DNA from: JBPOFY01 sp049889815
GTDB lineage: Bacteria; Verrucomicrobiota; Verrucomicrobiia; Opitutales; Coraliomargaritaceae
Reading direction: 5' to 3'
Length of the DNA: 64,000 bases
Assembly: GCA_049889815.1 (NCBI GenBank)
Contig: JBMHCR010000012.1
Coordinates: forward strand, 1-64,000
Of this stretch, positions 51,832 through 62,040 are shown in pieces. A model generated the notes under the pieces. That model made no database searches, was not told the DNA's origin, and saw nothing but the letters and a program-made list of their open reading frames with translations. The position numbers and the translations under genes are program-made. Position 1 is the stretch's first letter, and each line of letters starts with the position of its first letter.

Positions 51832-53286
51832 ATGAAACGACACATCTGCTTTAGCTTACTTCTGGTGGTAGCGCTTCAGCTCTCAGCTAAGTATCCAGTA
51901 ACAAAAGGAGAAACCGATCCTGTGTTAATGGATTTAGATCCCTATATGATCGAGGCCTTACGCGGCGATCAATATGCGCAAACTGGCAAGATACCTCGGG
52001 GGCGTTTTGGTTCTGAGGGAGGCATTGTTGAACTGATGCAGGAAAGCGCCTTTGTTGAGTTGGTTGAGAAGCACGACTTGAAGTTGTTCAATGGGCCGAT
52101 GCTTGGATCGGTAAGCTCGACATCTGCAAAGATCTGGCTGAGGACAGCGGGTCCGGCGAAGTTTCAGCTTGTTGTCGAAGGGCGACCCTCTGAGGTCGTC
52201 GAGACATCTGCCGAAACTGACTTCACGGGCATCGCCACGGTCGAAGGGCTCAAACCGTTTACTGAGTATCATTATGGCATACTATTGGATGGTGAACAGG
52301 TAACCGATCCGTCGTTTCATTTTACCACTTATCCGAAGCCTGGATCCAAGGAGCAGTATGCCATCGCATTTGGAGCATGTTCGCGTTATCAGCCGAAAAA
52401 CGAGCCCATCTGGCGCATCATGGCTGGCACTGAGCCACTGGCTTATCTTGGTTTAGGAGACAATTTGTATATTGATGCTGAGGATCGCCGTGATGTTCAG
52501 CGCCTACACTACTACCGCAGAATGTTGCGCGCGGAGTATCGGGAGTTTATCGCACAAACCGCAATGTACGCGACGTGGGATGACCATGACTTTGGCGAGA
52601 ACGACAGCGCCGGGGGGCCAGGCTTGATAAAACCGTGGAAATTGCCGAACTTTAAGGTCTTTGCTCAGAACTGGAACAATCCGTCATACGGTACTCCAGA
52701 TACCCCAGGTACTTGGCACAGTTTCGTGATGGGGGACGTCGAGGTCTTTATGCTCGACGGGCGGATGTATCGAACCGATCCGAAAGACCCCTCCGATACG
52801 CGAAATACAATGCTCGGCGAGGTGCAGAAGCAGTGGCTGCTGAATGCACTGAAATCGTCTACCGCGAAATTCAAGGTGCTCGCTTCCAGTACGATGTGGC
52901 ATGACCTCGCCGACAAGAAGGGGCGCGACTCCTGGGCTGGTAATCGTCATCGTGCAGAACGCGACGAAATCTATGCGCTGATTGATGAGCATAGGATTGG
53001 CGGGGTCATTCAGTTGTCTGGCGATCGTCACCGGACTGAAGTTTGGAAAACCGAACGAGCAGATGCTTATCCCCTCTACGAGTTTGTTTCATCAAAGGTC
53101 ACGAATGAGCACACGCATCCGACGCGTAAAGAAGCGAAGTGGTCTTACAACCAGGGTAACTTCTGGGGGGAGCTCGAGTTTGACTTTACGAAGGCTGATC
53201 CGACGGTGACCTTTCGGGCTCGCAACCAAGACGGTGCTGAGTTGCATGCTTTTGAGATCAAGCTCACTGATATCAGTTTTAATTAA
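51832..53286 (+). CDS. Secreted PhoD-like phosphatase/phosphodiesterase
   Basis: 484 residues. A signal peptide (1-19, HICFSLLLVVALQLSA) is followed by an N-terminal beta domain (about 80-165, MLGSVSSTSAKIWLRTA and EYHYGILLDGEQV) and the PhoD metallophosphatase domain. Metal-binding motifs are GACSRYQ, YLGLGDNLYID, TWDDHDFGEND, MLDGRMYR and LSGDRHRTEVW. PhoD enzymes hydrolyse phosphate mono- and diesters using Fe/Ca. It lies within the sulfatase cluster, so either phosphate scavenging or removal of a phosphate-like ester from the glycan is possible. Size is normal for a Sec-type member. Confidence 0.92.
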   Translation: MKRHICFSLLLVVALQLSAKYPVTKGETDPVLMDLDPYMIEALRGDQYAQTGKIPRGRFGSEGGIVELMQESAFVELVEKHDLKLFNGPMLGSVSSTSAKIWLRTAGPAKFQLVVEGRPSEVVETSAETDFTGIATVEGLKPFTEYHYGILLDGEQVTDPSFHFTTYPKPGSKEQYAIAFGACSRYQPKNEPIWRIMAGTEPLAYLGLGDNLYIDAEDRRDVQRLHYYRRMLRAEYREFIAQTAMYATWDDHDFGENDSAGGPGLIKPWKLPNFKVFAQNWNNPSYGTPDTPGTWHSFVMGDVEVFMLDGRMYRTDPKDPSDTRNTMLGEVQKQWLLNALKSSTAKFKVLASSTMWHDLADKKGRDSWAGNRHRAERDEIYALIDEHRIGGVIQLSGDRHRTEVWKTERADAYPLYEFVSSKVTNEHTHPTRKEAKWSYNQGNFWGELEFDFTKADPTVTFRARNQDGAELHAFEIKLTDISFN

Positions 53287-53375
53287 GTGGTTGAGATTCT
53301 CGAGATGGATTTAGTGATTTGTACGGGCGTCGTATGATTGATTTTCTGTGAGTTGTCCCTTAAGCAAGTGAAGGT

Positions 53376-55637
53376 ATGCACGTTTTTTACTCGAAATCCC
53401 TTTTTCATTTCGCGCTGGCGCTTCAGCTTTTATCAGCGTTATTTTTTGGATTCACAGGATGTACTCCGCATGGGTCCTCCTCAAAAGAGGACGTGCCGTT
53501 CGTCTCAGTTTTTGATTTTGAGAGTGGGGATCTGCCGGCCGCAGCCAATGCTGAGAATGTTGAATTAGCGGTAGTTCGCGGCAAGGGTGTTACTCAGGGT
53601 GGACGCGCTTTACAGGTAATCTACCATCCGGATACACTTTATAAAAAAGTATTTTTTGAGCCGGAAACGCCTTGGGATTTTTCTGCGCTCGGTGACTGTG
53701 CTTTGGTTTTTGATATCACGAATGTGTCATCGGAATCCGCGCAGCTTTTTGTATCGATCAAGGATGCCACGCAAAGTGTGACGCTGCACGTGAATGTCGC
53801 GGCGAATCAAAGCGGTCAGTATTATACCGACTTGGCGAATCCGAATCTGGCCTTGAATCTTGGTATGACGGGTTGGCCAAAGCGACGGGCACCGGAGATC
53901 GGTGAAGCAGAACCGTTTCAATATGCATGGGGCGCTCGAACCTTGGACCACAGCTCTATCAAGCACATCGGTCTCTATATGAAGGGGAATCTGACGGAGC
54001 GGAAACTTGTGTTTGATAACATTCGGGTCATCTCAAATCTGACTGGGGATGCTGCCGATGTAGTTGGGCTTGTCGACAAGTATGGTCAATACACAGGGGC
54101 GGATTGGTCTGACAAAGTGCACTCTGATGAGGATTTGCAGCGCCAAGCGGCAGAAGAACGCGCAGTACTCGATCAGAAACCTAACTTTGCTGGACGTTCA
54201 CAGTATGGCGGCTGGTTGGACGGGGCACGACTCGAGGCGACGGGCTATTTCCGCACCGAGAAGTATGAGGGTAAATGGAGCTTGGTGGATCCCGAAGGTT
54301 ATTTGTATTTCGCCAATGGGATTGCGAACAATCGCTTTTCAAATACGGCGACGGTTACCGGAGTCGATTACAATGATGTTGAAAACAAGGGCGGCGCACA
54401 CGTGACTTCGGAGCTGCGACGCAAACTGTTTCAGTGGTTGCCAAAGCAGGACGATCCCTTGGCAGAGAACTATGCCTATGCTTCGTCGATTCATACCGGT
54501 GCCGTAAAACAAGGACAGACCTTTTCGTTTTACCGTGCAAATCTACAGCGTAAGTATGGCGACGGTTTTTATGAGGAGTGGGGGGATATTACACTCGATC
54601 GCATGGAAAATTGGGGCTTCACATGTCTTGGAAATTGGAATGATCCGATTCTGTACAATAACGGTCGTATACCATACTTCGCGCATGGTTGGATCCGCGG
54701 TAAACACAAACGCGTCTCGACCGGCAATGATTATTGGGGTCCGATTCATGATCCCTTTGATCCCGAATTTGCGGTGAGTGTTCAAGCAACAGTAGCTGAG
54801 CTTCACGAGAATATACAGGGAGACCCATGGTGTATCGGTATCTTTATCGATAATGAGATCAGTTGGGGTAATGACTCCAGTGATAATGGGCGCTTCGGTA
54901 TCGTGATGAATACATTGGGGCGCGACGCAGCAGAATGCCCTGCGAAAGCGGTCTTCATTCATTTACTTCGCGAGGAGCACGGAACCATCGAGGAATTGAA
55001 TGCCTTCTGGGGCACACAGATCGCGTCTTGGGACTCTCTCTCGAATGGCTACACGAACGATGGCGAGTTATCCGATGAGCAGCGCGAAGACTATGCGATG
55101 CTTTCGGAAGCGCTCATCAGTGAGTATTTCAAAGTGGTGAATCGTGAATTGAAGCAAAAGATGCCGAATCATCTCTATTGCGGTGCACGTTTTGCCGATT
55201 GGGGACTCACGCAGGAAGCGGTTAAAGCAGCGGCAAAACACACCGATGTGGTGAGCTACAATCTCTACACCGAAGGCTTGCCGGGTCACTTCGGCGGGTG
55301 GTTGGCAGAAGTGGATCGTCCCAGCATACTAGGTGAGGTGCATTTTGGTGCGACGGATCGTGGTATGTTTCACGGTGGCATTTGCACTGCGGCCGACCAG
55401 GAAGATCGTGGCATCAAACACGCCGAGTATGTGAAGTCGGTGCTGAGAAACCCTTACTTCGTTGGCACGCATTGGTTTCAATACGTTGACTCGCCCACAA
55501 CCGGCCGCGCACTCGATGGCGAGAATTACAACAGTGGGTTCGTGAGCGTGACTGATACGCCATACGAGCCATTGATTGAGGCGGCAAAATCAGTGAATCG
55601 TGAACTCTACGAAATACGTTTCGGTGGCTCGAACTAG
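53376..55637 (+). CDS. GH50-type agarase-like glycoside hydrolase, predicted lipoprotein
   Basis: 753 residues. A leader ending in FFGFTGC (Cys29) resembles a lipobox. An N-terminal carbohydrate-binding-like beta domain (about 40-225; FDFESGDLPAAANAENVEL, YYTDLANPNL) leads into a TIM-barrel catalytic domain (about 270-750). Putative acid/base Glu494 is in IGIFIDNEISWGND and putative nucleophile Glu654 in SILGEVHFGATDRGMFH. Their spacing of 160 matches the 161 residues between the catalytic Glu residues of characterised GH50 beta-agarase Aga50D. It would release neoagaro-oligosaccharides, or a related galactan fragment, at the cell surface. It is preceded by PhoD and followed by an oxidoreductase. 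Confidence 0.85.
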   Translation: MHVFYSKSLFHFALALQLLSALFFGFTGCTPHGSSSKEDVPFVSVFDFESGDLPAAANAENVELAVVRGKGVTQGGRALQVIYHPDTLYKKVFFEPETPWDFSALGDCALVFDITNVSSESAQLFVSIKDATQSVTLHVNVAANQSGQYYTDLANPNLALNLGMTGWPKRRAPEIGEAEPFQYAWGARTLDHSSIKHIGLYMKGNLTERKLVFDNIRVISNLTGDAADVVGLVDKYGQYTGADWSDKVHSDEDLQRQAAEERAVLDQKPNFAGRSQYGGWLDGARLEATGYFRTEKYEGKWSLVDPEGYLYFANGIANNRFSNTATVTGVDYNDVENKGGAHVTSELRRKLFQWLPKQDDPLAENYAYASSIHTGAVKQGQTFSFYRANLQRKYGDGFYEEWGDITLDRMENWGFTCLGNWNDPILYNNGRIPYFAHGWIRGKHKRVSTGNDYWGPIHDPFDPEFAVSVQATVAELHENIQGDPWCIGIFIDNEISWGNDSSDNGRFGIVMNTLGRDAAECPAKAVFIHLLREEHGTIEELNAFWGTQIASWDSLSNGYTNDGELSDEQREDYAMLSEALISEYFKVVNRELKQKMPNHLYCGARFADWGLTQEAVKAAAKHTDVVSYNLYTEGLPGHFGGWLAEVDRPSILGEVHFGATDRGMFHGGICTAADQEDRGIKHAEYVKSVLRNPYFVGTHWFQYVDSPTTGRALDGENYNSGFVSVTDTPYEPLIEAAKSVNRELYEIRFGGSN

Positions 55638-55757
55638 ACCTTTTTTACTTTGGAGTCCGGTCATATTTTGCATATTCACTAGGGCAAGCATGCAACATTA
55701 GAGCGTTGAGTCTATGTGTGTTTTCGGGTTTTGTGGGTACATCTCAAATCGAAGATT

Positions 55758-56963
55758 ATGAATGCCTTAATTGTTGGAACCGGAGAATATAGCACGGGCT
55801 ACGTAGGTGGTCAGGCAAGCGACTCAGATAAAGGTGCGGGCGTGATTGGGCTCAGTCTTTTTCATCAGCGCGCGCTTGGAAACGTGGAACGTGTGCTCAT
55901 GGCGGGCACGAATGGCACAAAGTTTCCGGGTATTCGCGAGCACCTAAATCAGATTCTTGGACAACGTTATCGGAACCTGAGCACCGACTTTGAGAGCTTC
56001 CCTGCCGACGATTGCCCACGAGATGCAGAGGCCTACATCACTGCGATGGATCAGCTCTCGCCGGGCGATTGCGTGTTCATTTTTACTCCGGATGATTTGC
56101 ACTTTAAGATTGGTATGGCCGCCGTTGAACGCGGCTTGCATGTGTTAATCGCGAAGCCAATCGTGCAGACAGTCGCCGATCACAAGGCACTCATCGAAGC
56201 GGGCGACCGCAAGGGAGTTTTAGTTGCGATGGAAGTGCACAAGCGCTGGGATCCGATTTATGTGGACGCGCGTGACAAAATTCGCGAGCTCGGTGACTTT
56301 AGTTTCATCAATGCCTACATGAGCCAGCCAAAGTCACAACTGGAAACCTTCCGTGCATGGGCGGGCAAGTCGAGTGACATTAGCTACTACCTAAACGCTC
56401 ATCATATTGATTTCCATAATTGGGCGGTCGGGCATCGTGCAGAGCCGATCGCAGTCACCGCACTTGGAGCAACCGGAGTAGCGCACTCAAAAGATATTCC
56501 GACCGAGGATACCATTACACTCGCCACTACGTGGAATAATACCGAGAGCGGTAACCTAGGCACTGCGCTCTACACCTCGTCGTGGATTGCGCCGAAGAGT
56601 GATGTCCACTCCCAGCAGCGCTTCCATTATATGGGGCACGAAGGTGAGATTCAGGTCGATCAAGCACACCGCGGTTATCAAATGGCAACCGATGCGGATG
56701 GTTACAGTTCACCGAATCCTCTTTTTATGAAGTATCGCCCCAGCGCTGACGGTGAGTTTGTCGGTCACACCGGATATGGTTATTTGAGTATCGAAGCTTT
56801 TATTGAGGCAGCGGAGTCCGTTAACCGAGGTGAGAGCAAGCTCGAAGACTGGGACTCCAAGCTTGCTACGGCACGCCAGACATTACCGGTCACTGCAATC
56901 CTCGAAGCCGGACGTCGCAGCCTCGATGCAGGCGGGCAGACGATTCAGATTGCGGATCTGTAG
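55758..56963 (+). CDS. Cytoplasmic Gfo/Idh/MocA-family oxidoreductase
   Basis: 401 residues from ATG 55758 (the frame is open to 55716). No signal peptide: the Rossmann domain begins at MNALIVGTGEYSTGYVGG. VFIFTPDDLHF, VLIAKPIVQT (a lysine position with A-K-P instead of E-K-P) and LLVAMEVHKRWDPIY-type VAMEVHKRWDPIYVDAR, then NAHHIDFHNW, are the family's cofactor and catalytic segments. DGYSSPNPLFMKYRP is characteristic of a subgroup seen in marine polysaccharide clusters. It is probably an intracellular sugar dehydrogenase/isomerase acting on monosaccharides released by the GH50-like enzyme. Confidence 0.87.
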   Translation: MNALIVGTGEYSTGYVGGQASDSDKGAGVIGLSLFHQRALGNVERVLMAGTNGTKFPGIREHLNQILGQRYRNLSTDFESFPADDCPRDAEAYITAMDQLSPGDCVFIFTPDDLHFKIGMAAVERGLHVLIAKPIVQTVADHKALIEAGDRKGVLVAMEVHKRWDPIYVDARDKIRELGDFSFINAYMSQPKSQLETFRAWAGKSSDISYYLNAHHIDFHNWAVGHRAEPIAVTALGATGVAHSKDIPTEDTITLATTWNNTESGNLGTALYTSSWIAPKSDVHSQQRFHYMGHEGEIQVDQAHRGYQMATDADGYSSPNPLFMKYRPSADGEFVGHTGYGYLSIEAFIEAAESVNRGESKLEDWDSKLATARQTLPVTAILEAGRRSLDAGGQTIQIADL

Positions 56964-56965
56964 CA

Positions 56966-57454
56966 TTATTCTGACGCTTTAGCTGCCGCTTCGGCAGCTT
57001 CTTTCGATTTGGGGTTCACATATTTCGGGGAATTGAACACTCCGAAATCAGCTCCGCCTTGGATCCATTTGCGAATGATCTCAGTCTCTTCGTTGGTCAA
57101 TGGGTCGCCACTACTTGGCATAATGTCGTCGTGGTCTTCCGGTAGAATCGTAAGTGTGTAGAGTGTGCTGTCCTGCGGTGAGTAGGGAGCAATCACTGCT
57201 ACCGGCCAGCCCTCGTCGTCTTCGTATCCGTTCATGATGTGTTCGGGAGTGTCGAGGCGTAAGCCACCCTTTGGATTCTTGATTCTCCCGCGGGTTGTTT
57301 TGTAGGGCGCTCCGTGGCAGCGTAGGCAGTTGTCACGAAGGATCGGGTAAACGTCTGATGAGAAACGCAGCGCACGCTCGAATTCGTCAGCTTGAGTCGA
57401 ACTGCTGAGAGCAAGGAGTGATGTGAGGAACAATGTCTTTGAGCATTTCTTCAT
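56966..57454 (-). CDS. Secreted single-heme c-type cytochrome domain protein (PSCyt1-like)
   Basis: 162 residues, with signal peptide 1-22 (TLFLTSLLALSSSTQA). Heme c attachment motif is CLRCH (Cys43, Cys46, His47) in DVYPILRDNCLRCHGAPY; a probable distal Met112 lies in DDIMPSSGDPLT. This is the planctomycete cytochrome C domain, usually fused to DUF1549/1553 domains but alone here, with an Ala/Glu-rich tail. It lies on the opposite strand between two oxidoreductase genes, 2 bp from the stop of one. It could carry electrons from periplasmic sugar oxidation; that role is inferred from context. Confidence 0.85.
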   Translation of the reverse strand: MKKCSKTLFLTSLLALSSSTQADEFERALRFSSDVYPILRDNCLRCHGAPYKTTRGRIKNPKGGLRLDTPEHIMNGYEDDEGWPVAVIAPYSPQDSTLYTLTILPEDHDDIMPSSGDPLTNEETEIIRKWIQGGADFGVFNSPKYVNPKSKEAAEAAAKASE

Positions 57455-57656
57455 GAGAAGAAAATACGCGAATTCAATTTTCGTAGCAATCGGTCAAAAG
57501 AACGATTTAGGTTTTTTGCTTGTTGAGGCAGCATGGCTCAGATGGCCCGACCAAGATAAGGCCTTCGGTGAAGATGAGATAGGGGCTTCAGCAGAAGGCT
57601 TGCAGACTTGGTTCTCCTTGAAACAATCTATAGACGCCCCCAACTTACAGTAAGCT

Positions 57657-58985
<1,329 letters not shown>

Positions 58986-58999
58986 GGCTTTTCAGGAAA

Positions 59000-59027
59000 G
59001 GTAGCGGGCATGTCCGCATGCCCGCCG
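59000..59027. repeat. REP-like hairpin GGTAGCGGGCATG...CATGCCCGCC
   Basis: A perfect 9-bp stem (GCGGGCATG, loop TCCG, CATGCCCGC) with a GGTA head, placed 15 bp after the oxidoreductase stop. It resembles the GGTAGGG elements at 47619 and 47705 in layout. It may also stop transcription. Confidence 0.55.
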
Positions 59028-59070
59028 TGGCTTCGTCGAAGGTTGGTCCCAGCGCTATTCAAATGTTTGG

Positions 59071-59178
59071 GTGAATGCTGGTCCTAAGCGTGTGTTGATT
59101 ATCACTCGTGCGAATGATCATGAATGGAAAGCGACGACTCCAGTTCTGCAAGAGGTTTTGGGATGCGGCATCGATTGA
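59071..59178 (+). pseudogene. ThuA-family gene remnant (N-terminal fragment)
   Basis: From GTG 59071 the frame reads NAGPKRVLIITRANDHEW and KATTPVLQEVLGCGID before TGA at 59178. The KRVLIIT-x-A-N-x-H-x-W-K-A-T-T-P block is a typical start of ThuA-domain proteins. The remaining two thirds of the domain are missing. It indicates that a ThuA gene once stood next to these oxidoreductases. Confidence 0.6.
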
Positions 59179-59330
59179 CTTTCAATTAGTGAAGCGTGAC
59201 TAGCAATTTCCTAAAAAAGGGTTTCGTAAAGGTGTGGATATTCTACACTTTTTGGTGGGTCTCTGACATCTACTGAAATAGCATCTTTATGTTAATTTTT
59301 GACGCTAAAATACCTAACTAAACCCTATTT

Positions 59331-60686
59331 ATGAATCGTAGAAACTTCTGTAAAACCGCAACTGTCGCCGGAGTGGGCTTCTGGGCAGCACCAAACTTTT
59401 CTATTGGTCAGCCGGGTCAATCCGCGAATGCCAAGGTCAATATCGGCTGGATCGGCGTTGGTGGCATCGGTCAATACGGTCTGCGTCGCAGTTTGGGGGA
59501 GAACATCGTAGCACTGTGCGATGTCGATTGGCGCGCGAATCCCGGCGGCTATGAAAAACGTGCGGCGTTGAAGCACGCACAAATGGCGCCCAAGGCGGAG
59601 CGCTTTATCGATTTTCGTAAGATGTTCGATAAGATGGGGGATGAAATCGATGCCGTCGCGATTTCGACACCGGACCACACACATTTTTCGATTGCGATGG
59701 AGGCGATGCGTCGTGGCAAACACGTGATGGTGCAGAAGCCGCTCGCGCATAACATTCACCAAGTGAGAACCCTTCAAGCAGCAGCCAAGAAGTATCAGGT
59801 GAAGACCGTAATGGGCAATCAGGGGCATTGCTTCGAGGGTGCGCACCGTATTGTCGAATGGTATCGAAAGGGCATTCTCGGCGACGTCGAAGAAGTGCAT
59901 TGCTGGACAGACCGTCCGCGGATGCCATGGTTTACCTTTGAGCCACTGCCCGTTGAGACCGCACCCGTGCCCGAAGGTGTCGATTGGGACCTGTGGCAGG
60001 GGCCGGTCGCCGAGTGCGAATATAGTGAAGACTATATGCCGCTGCGATGGCGCGCTTATTGGAAGTATGGTTGCGGTGCATTGGGAGATATCGGTTGCCA
60101 CACGTTGGACGTGCCGTTCTGGGCGTTGGATCTGGGCTATCCGGACACGGTCGAAATCGCCGAGATGGATCGTTGGGAGAACAGCGATTATACACCACGC
60201 GGTGCGCATGTGATTTATCATTTCCCTGCCAAGGGTGACCGCAAGGCCGTGAAGGTGCATTGGTATGAGGGTAAATATCGCCCGGAGCTGCTGGAAGGTA
60301 TGACCGAGCTACCGCCGAACGGCATGTATATGAAGGGCAGTAAGGAAACGGTTTACCATGAAGACATGCGTGCGCAGTCGCCGCGCTTATGGCCCTCCGA
60401 GCGCATGCTTGAGTATCGCGATATCATTAAAGAAAAGACCATCCCGCGCTCACATTCCGGTGATCCACATACCGATCTGTGGGCTGCTATCCGAGGTGAG
60501 ATCGATGAGTGTGGTTCCAACTTCGAATATGCCGCGCCGCTCACTGAAATGGTGCTGCTCGGAAGTATGGCGATCCGCGCGAATGAGACCATCACCTGGA
60601 ATCCTGAAACCATGGAATGCTCCAGCGCTCTCGCTCAGCAGTGGGTGAAGGAACCCGTTCGCGAGGGTTGGGAATATACCTTATAG
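59331..60686 (+). CDS. Tat-type Gfo/Idh/MocA-family oxidoreductase
   Basis: 451 residues. The leader NRRNFCKTATVAGVGFWAA is a twin-arginine signal with Cys in place of the usual Leu. VNIGWIGVGGIGQYG (Rossmann Gly motif), AISTPDHTHFSIAMEAMRR, MVQKPLAHNI (Q-K-P instead of E-K-P), MGNQGHCFEGAHR and GALGDIGCHTLDVPFWAL follow. Close in architecture to the protein at 42082, which shares STPDHTHF, MGNQGH and the tail FEYA/PLTEMVLLG. Substrate unknown. The stop codon is one base from the start of the beta-helix gene, so the two are probably co-translated. Confidence 0.91.
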   Translation: MNRRNFCKTATVAGVGFWAAPNFSIGQPGQSANAKVNIGWIGVGGIGQYGLRRSLGENIVALCDVDWRANPGGYEKRAALKHAQMAPKAERFIDFRKMFDKMGDEIDAVAISTPDHTHFSIAMEAMRRGKHVMVQKPLAHNIHQVRTLQAAAKKYQVKTVMGNQGHCFEGAHRIVEWYRKGILGDVEEVHCWTDRPRMPWFTFEPLPVETAPVPEGVDWDLWQGPVAECEYSEDYMPLRWRAYWKYGCGALGDIGCHTLDVPFWALDLGYPDTVEIAEMDRWENSDYTPRGAHVIYHFPAKGDRKAVKVHWYEGKYRPELLEGMTELPPNGMYMKGSKETVYHEDMRAQSPRLWPSERMLEYRDIIKEKTIPRSHSGDPHTDLWAAIRGEIDECGSNFEYAAPLTEMVLLGSMAIRANETITWNPETMECSSALAQQWVKEPVREGWEYTL

Positions 60687-60687
60687 C

Positions 60688-62040
60688 ATGAGGAATTTGC
60701 TCTTAGCTCTGTTACTTGTCTGCTTATCTACGTTATCGGCTGATAGTGCGAAGCCTTTACAGCCGATCAACGAACTGGTGGTAAGCGCGGAGCGTAGTGC
60801 CACCGTTGAAGTGCTGACCGATCAAGGTAAGTTTGCTTATCATCTCGATAATACCGGGCAGCGTGATGTTTCGAAAGCCTTGCAGGAGATTTTCGATCGC
60901 ATAGCTGCGCTCGAAGATGTATCGGCGACGTTCAAGTTTTTGCCGGGAGTTTATTTGATCGATGCACCGATTGATGTGCGACTCGTCAGTGTTGAATTGA
61001 AAGGCCATGGGCATGGGGGACTCGATGTGCATGGCATGTGTCTGAAGAGTGGCACTATTTTTCAGTTCGGTAAAAACACCGGACCGAACTGCATCACCTT
61101 TCATCGGGCTACGCATTCGAAATCGTTCCCGGCGGGCGAAACTCCCTGGAACAATAAGAATAGTAAGGTCGCCGTTCGCGATATGACCTTCGTTGGGTAT
61201 AACAACACCGGAGTGGATACCGATAGCGGATACAGTCGCTTTCGAAAGGATGAACCGAACTTTCGCGGCTTGAATTGGTGGCCTGCAGAAGGGCGTTATG
61301 AGGATGTCGAAGCGGAAGGGCAGCGCGCGCTGGTTTTTGCCAAAGGTTGGAAGAACGAACTGCTGCGCGTAAATAGCTGCTACTTCACGGATCTGTATGT
61401 AGGGATTGATGCACCGTATTGTGATGTTGCATACATCACGGATAACTGGTTCGCGCAGTTGGTGTATGGCATTCGTATCCAAGCCAGTGCAGTGCTGACA
61501 ATTGAAAATAATTGCTTCGCTGATCTGGAGACTGGAGTGATCATTCGAAAAACCAAAGCGTCGACGCTGAATGATAATAGTTTCGCTTACGTGAGTAAGT
61601 GCTTCGAGTTGTATGAGATCAAGGAATCAACCGTGAACGGCAACACCTTGACGAATTGGAATCGATCCACAGGTGCGGCTGCTTTCGGAGCGTTTGTGCA
61701 TGTGGGTTCCTCGAAAAATCTAGTGATGAATGATAACAGCATCAATCAGGAGATCGATTCCCGTGCGAAGACACGAACCATTGATGCGGAGCTGAATGGA
61801 CGTGCCTTTATCAATATTGAGAACTCTGAAAACTTCATGTTCGCCAACAACGTGGTGAATACCATTCAGACCCAAACAGTGGTGCGTTTACACAATGTGA
61901 AAGGTTCGGCGGTGATAGATAACATTATTACTTTTTCGGAAGGTGGCAATGCAGTGGCGCAGACGGGGGAGTGCTCTGATAATTTTTATCGACCTTTTAA
62001 TCCTGAAGAATCTGCACCCTTGGATATGTATGTGGAGTAG
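60688..62040 (+). CDS. Secreted right-handed beta-helix protein (possible polysaccharide lyase/hydrolase)
   Basis: 450 residues. Signal peptide 1-18 (LLLALLLVCLSTLSA). An N-terminal cap with FKFLPGVYLIDAPIDV is followed by many short parallel beta-helix turns: VAVRDMTFVGYNNTGVD, NSCYFTDLYVGID, ENNCFADLETGVII, NDNSFAYVSKC and NGNTLTNWN. This is the pectate_lyase_3/Beta_helix fold used by polysaccharide lyases and by GH families such as GH82 and GH28; catalytic residues could not be assigned. It is placed between an oxidoreductase and two sulfatases, with the next gene overlapping its end, so activity on the same sulfated polysaccharide is likely. Confidence 0.78.
   Translation: MRNLLLALLLVCLSTLSADSAKPLQPINELVVSAERSATVEVLTDQGKFAYHLDNTGQRDVSKALQEIFDRIAALEDVSATFKFLPGVYLIDAPIDVRLVSVELKGHGHGGLDVHGMCLKSGTIFQFGKNTGPNCITFHRATHSKSFPAGETPWNNKNSKVAVRDMTFVGYNNTGVDTDSGYSRFRKDEPNFRGLNWWPAEGRYEDVEAEGQRALVFAKGWKNELLRVNSCYFTDLYVGIDAPYCDVAYITDNWFAQLVYGIRIQASAVLTIENNCFADLETGVIIRKTKASTLNDNSFAYVSKCFELYEIKESTVNGNTLTNWNRSTGAAAFGAFVHVGSSKNLVMNDNSINQEIDSRAKTRTIDAELNGRAFINIENSENFMFANNVVNTIQTQTVVRLHNVKGSAVIDNIITFSEGGNAVAQTGECSDNFYRPFNPEESAPLDMYVE

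Larger units (their letters stand above)
58986..59330. other. Intergenic region with a REP-like hairpin and a ThuA gene fragment
   Basis: 345 bp between two oxidoreductase genes. It contains the perfect hairpin at 59004-59025, a 36-codon frame matching the N-terminus of ThuA proteins (59071-59178) and an AT-rich stretch (59200-59330) that should carry the promoter of the next gene. Confidence 0.6.

Noticed and set aside
59325..60260. A 311-codon open frame on the minus strand
   Set aside because: It lies wholly antisense to a strongly supported Gfo/Idh/MocA gene, its translation is rich in His, Arg and Cys with no family match, and it has the typical composition of a shadow frame.
60757..61482. 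A 241-codon minus-strand open frame
   Set aside because: Antisense to the beta-helix gene, with no signal, domain or ribosome site.
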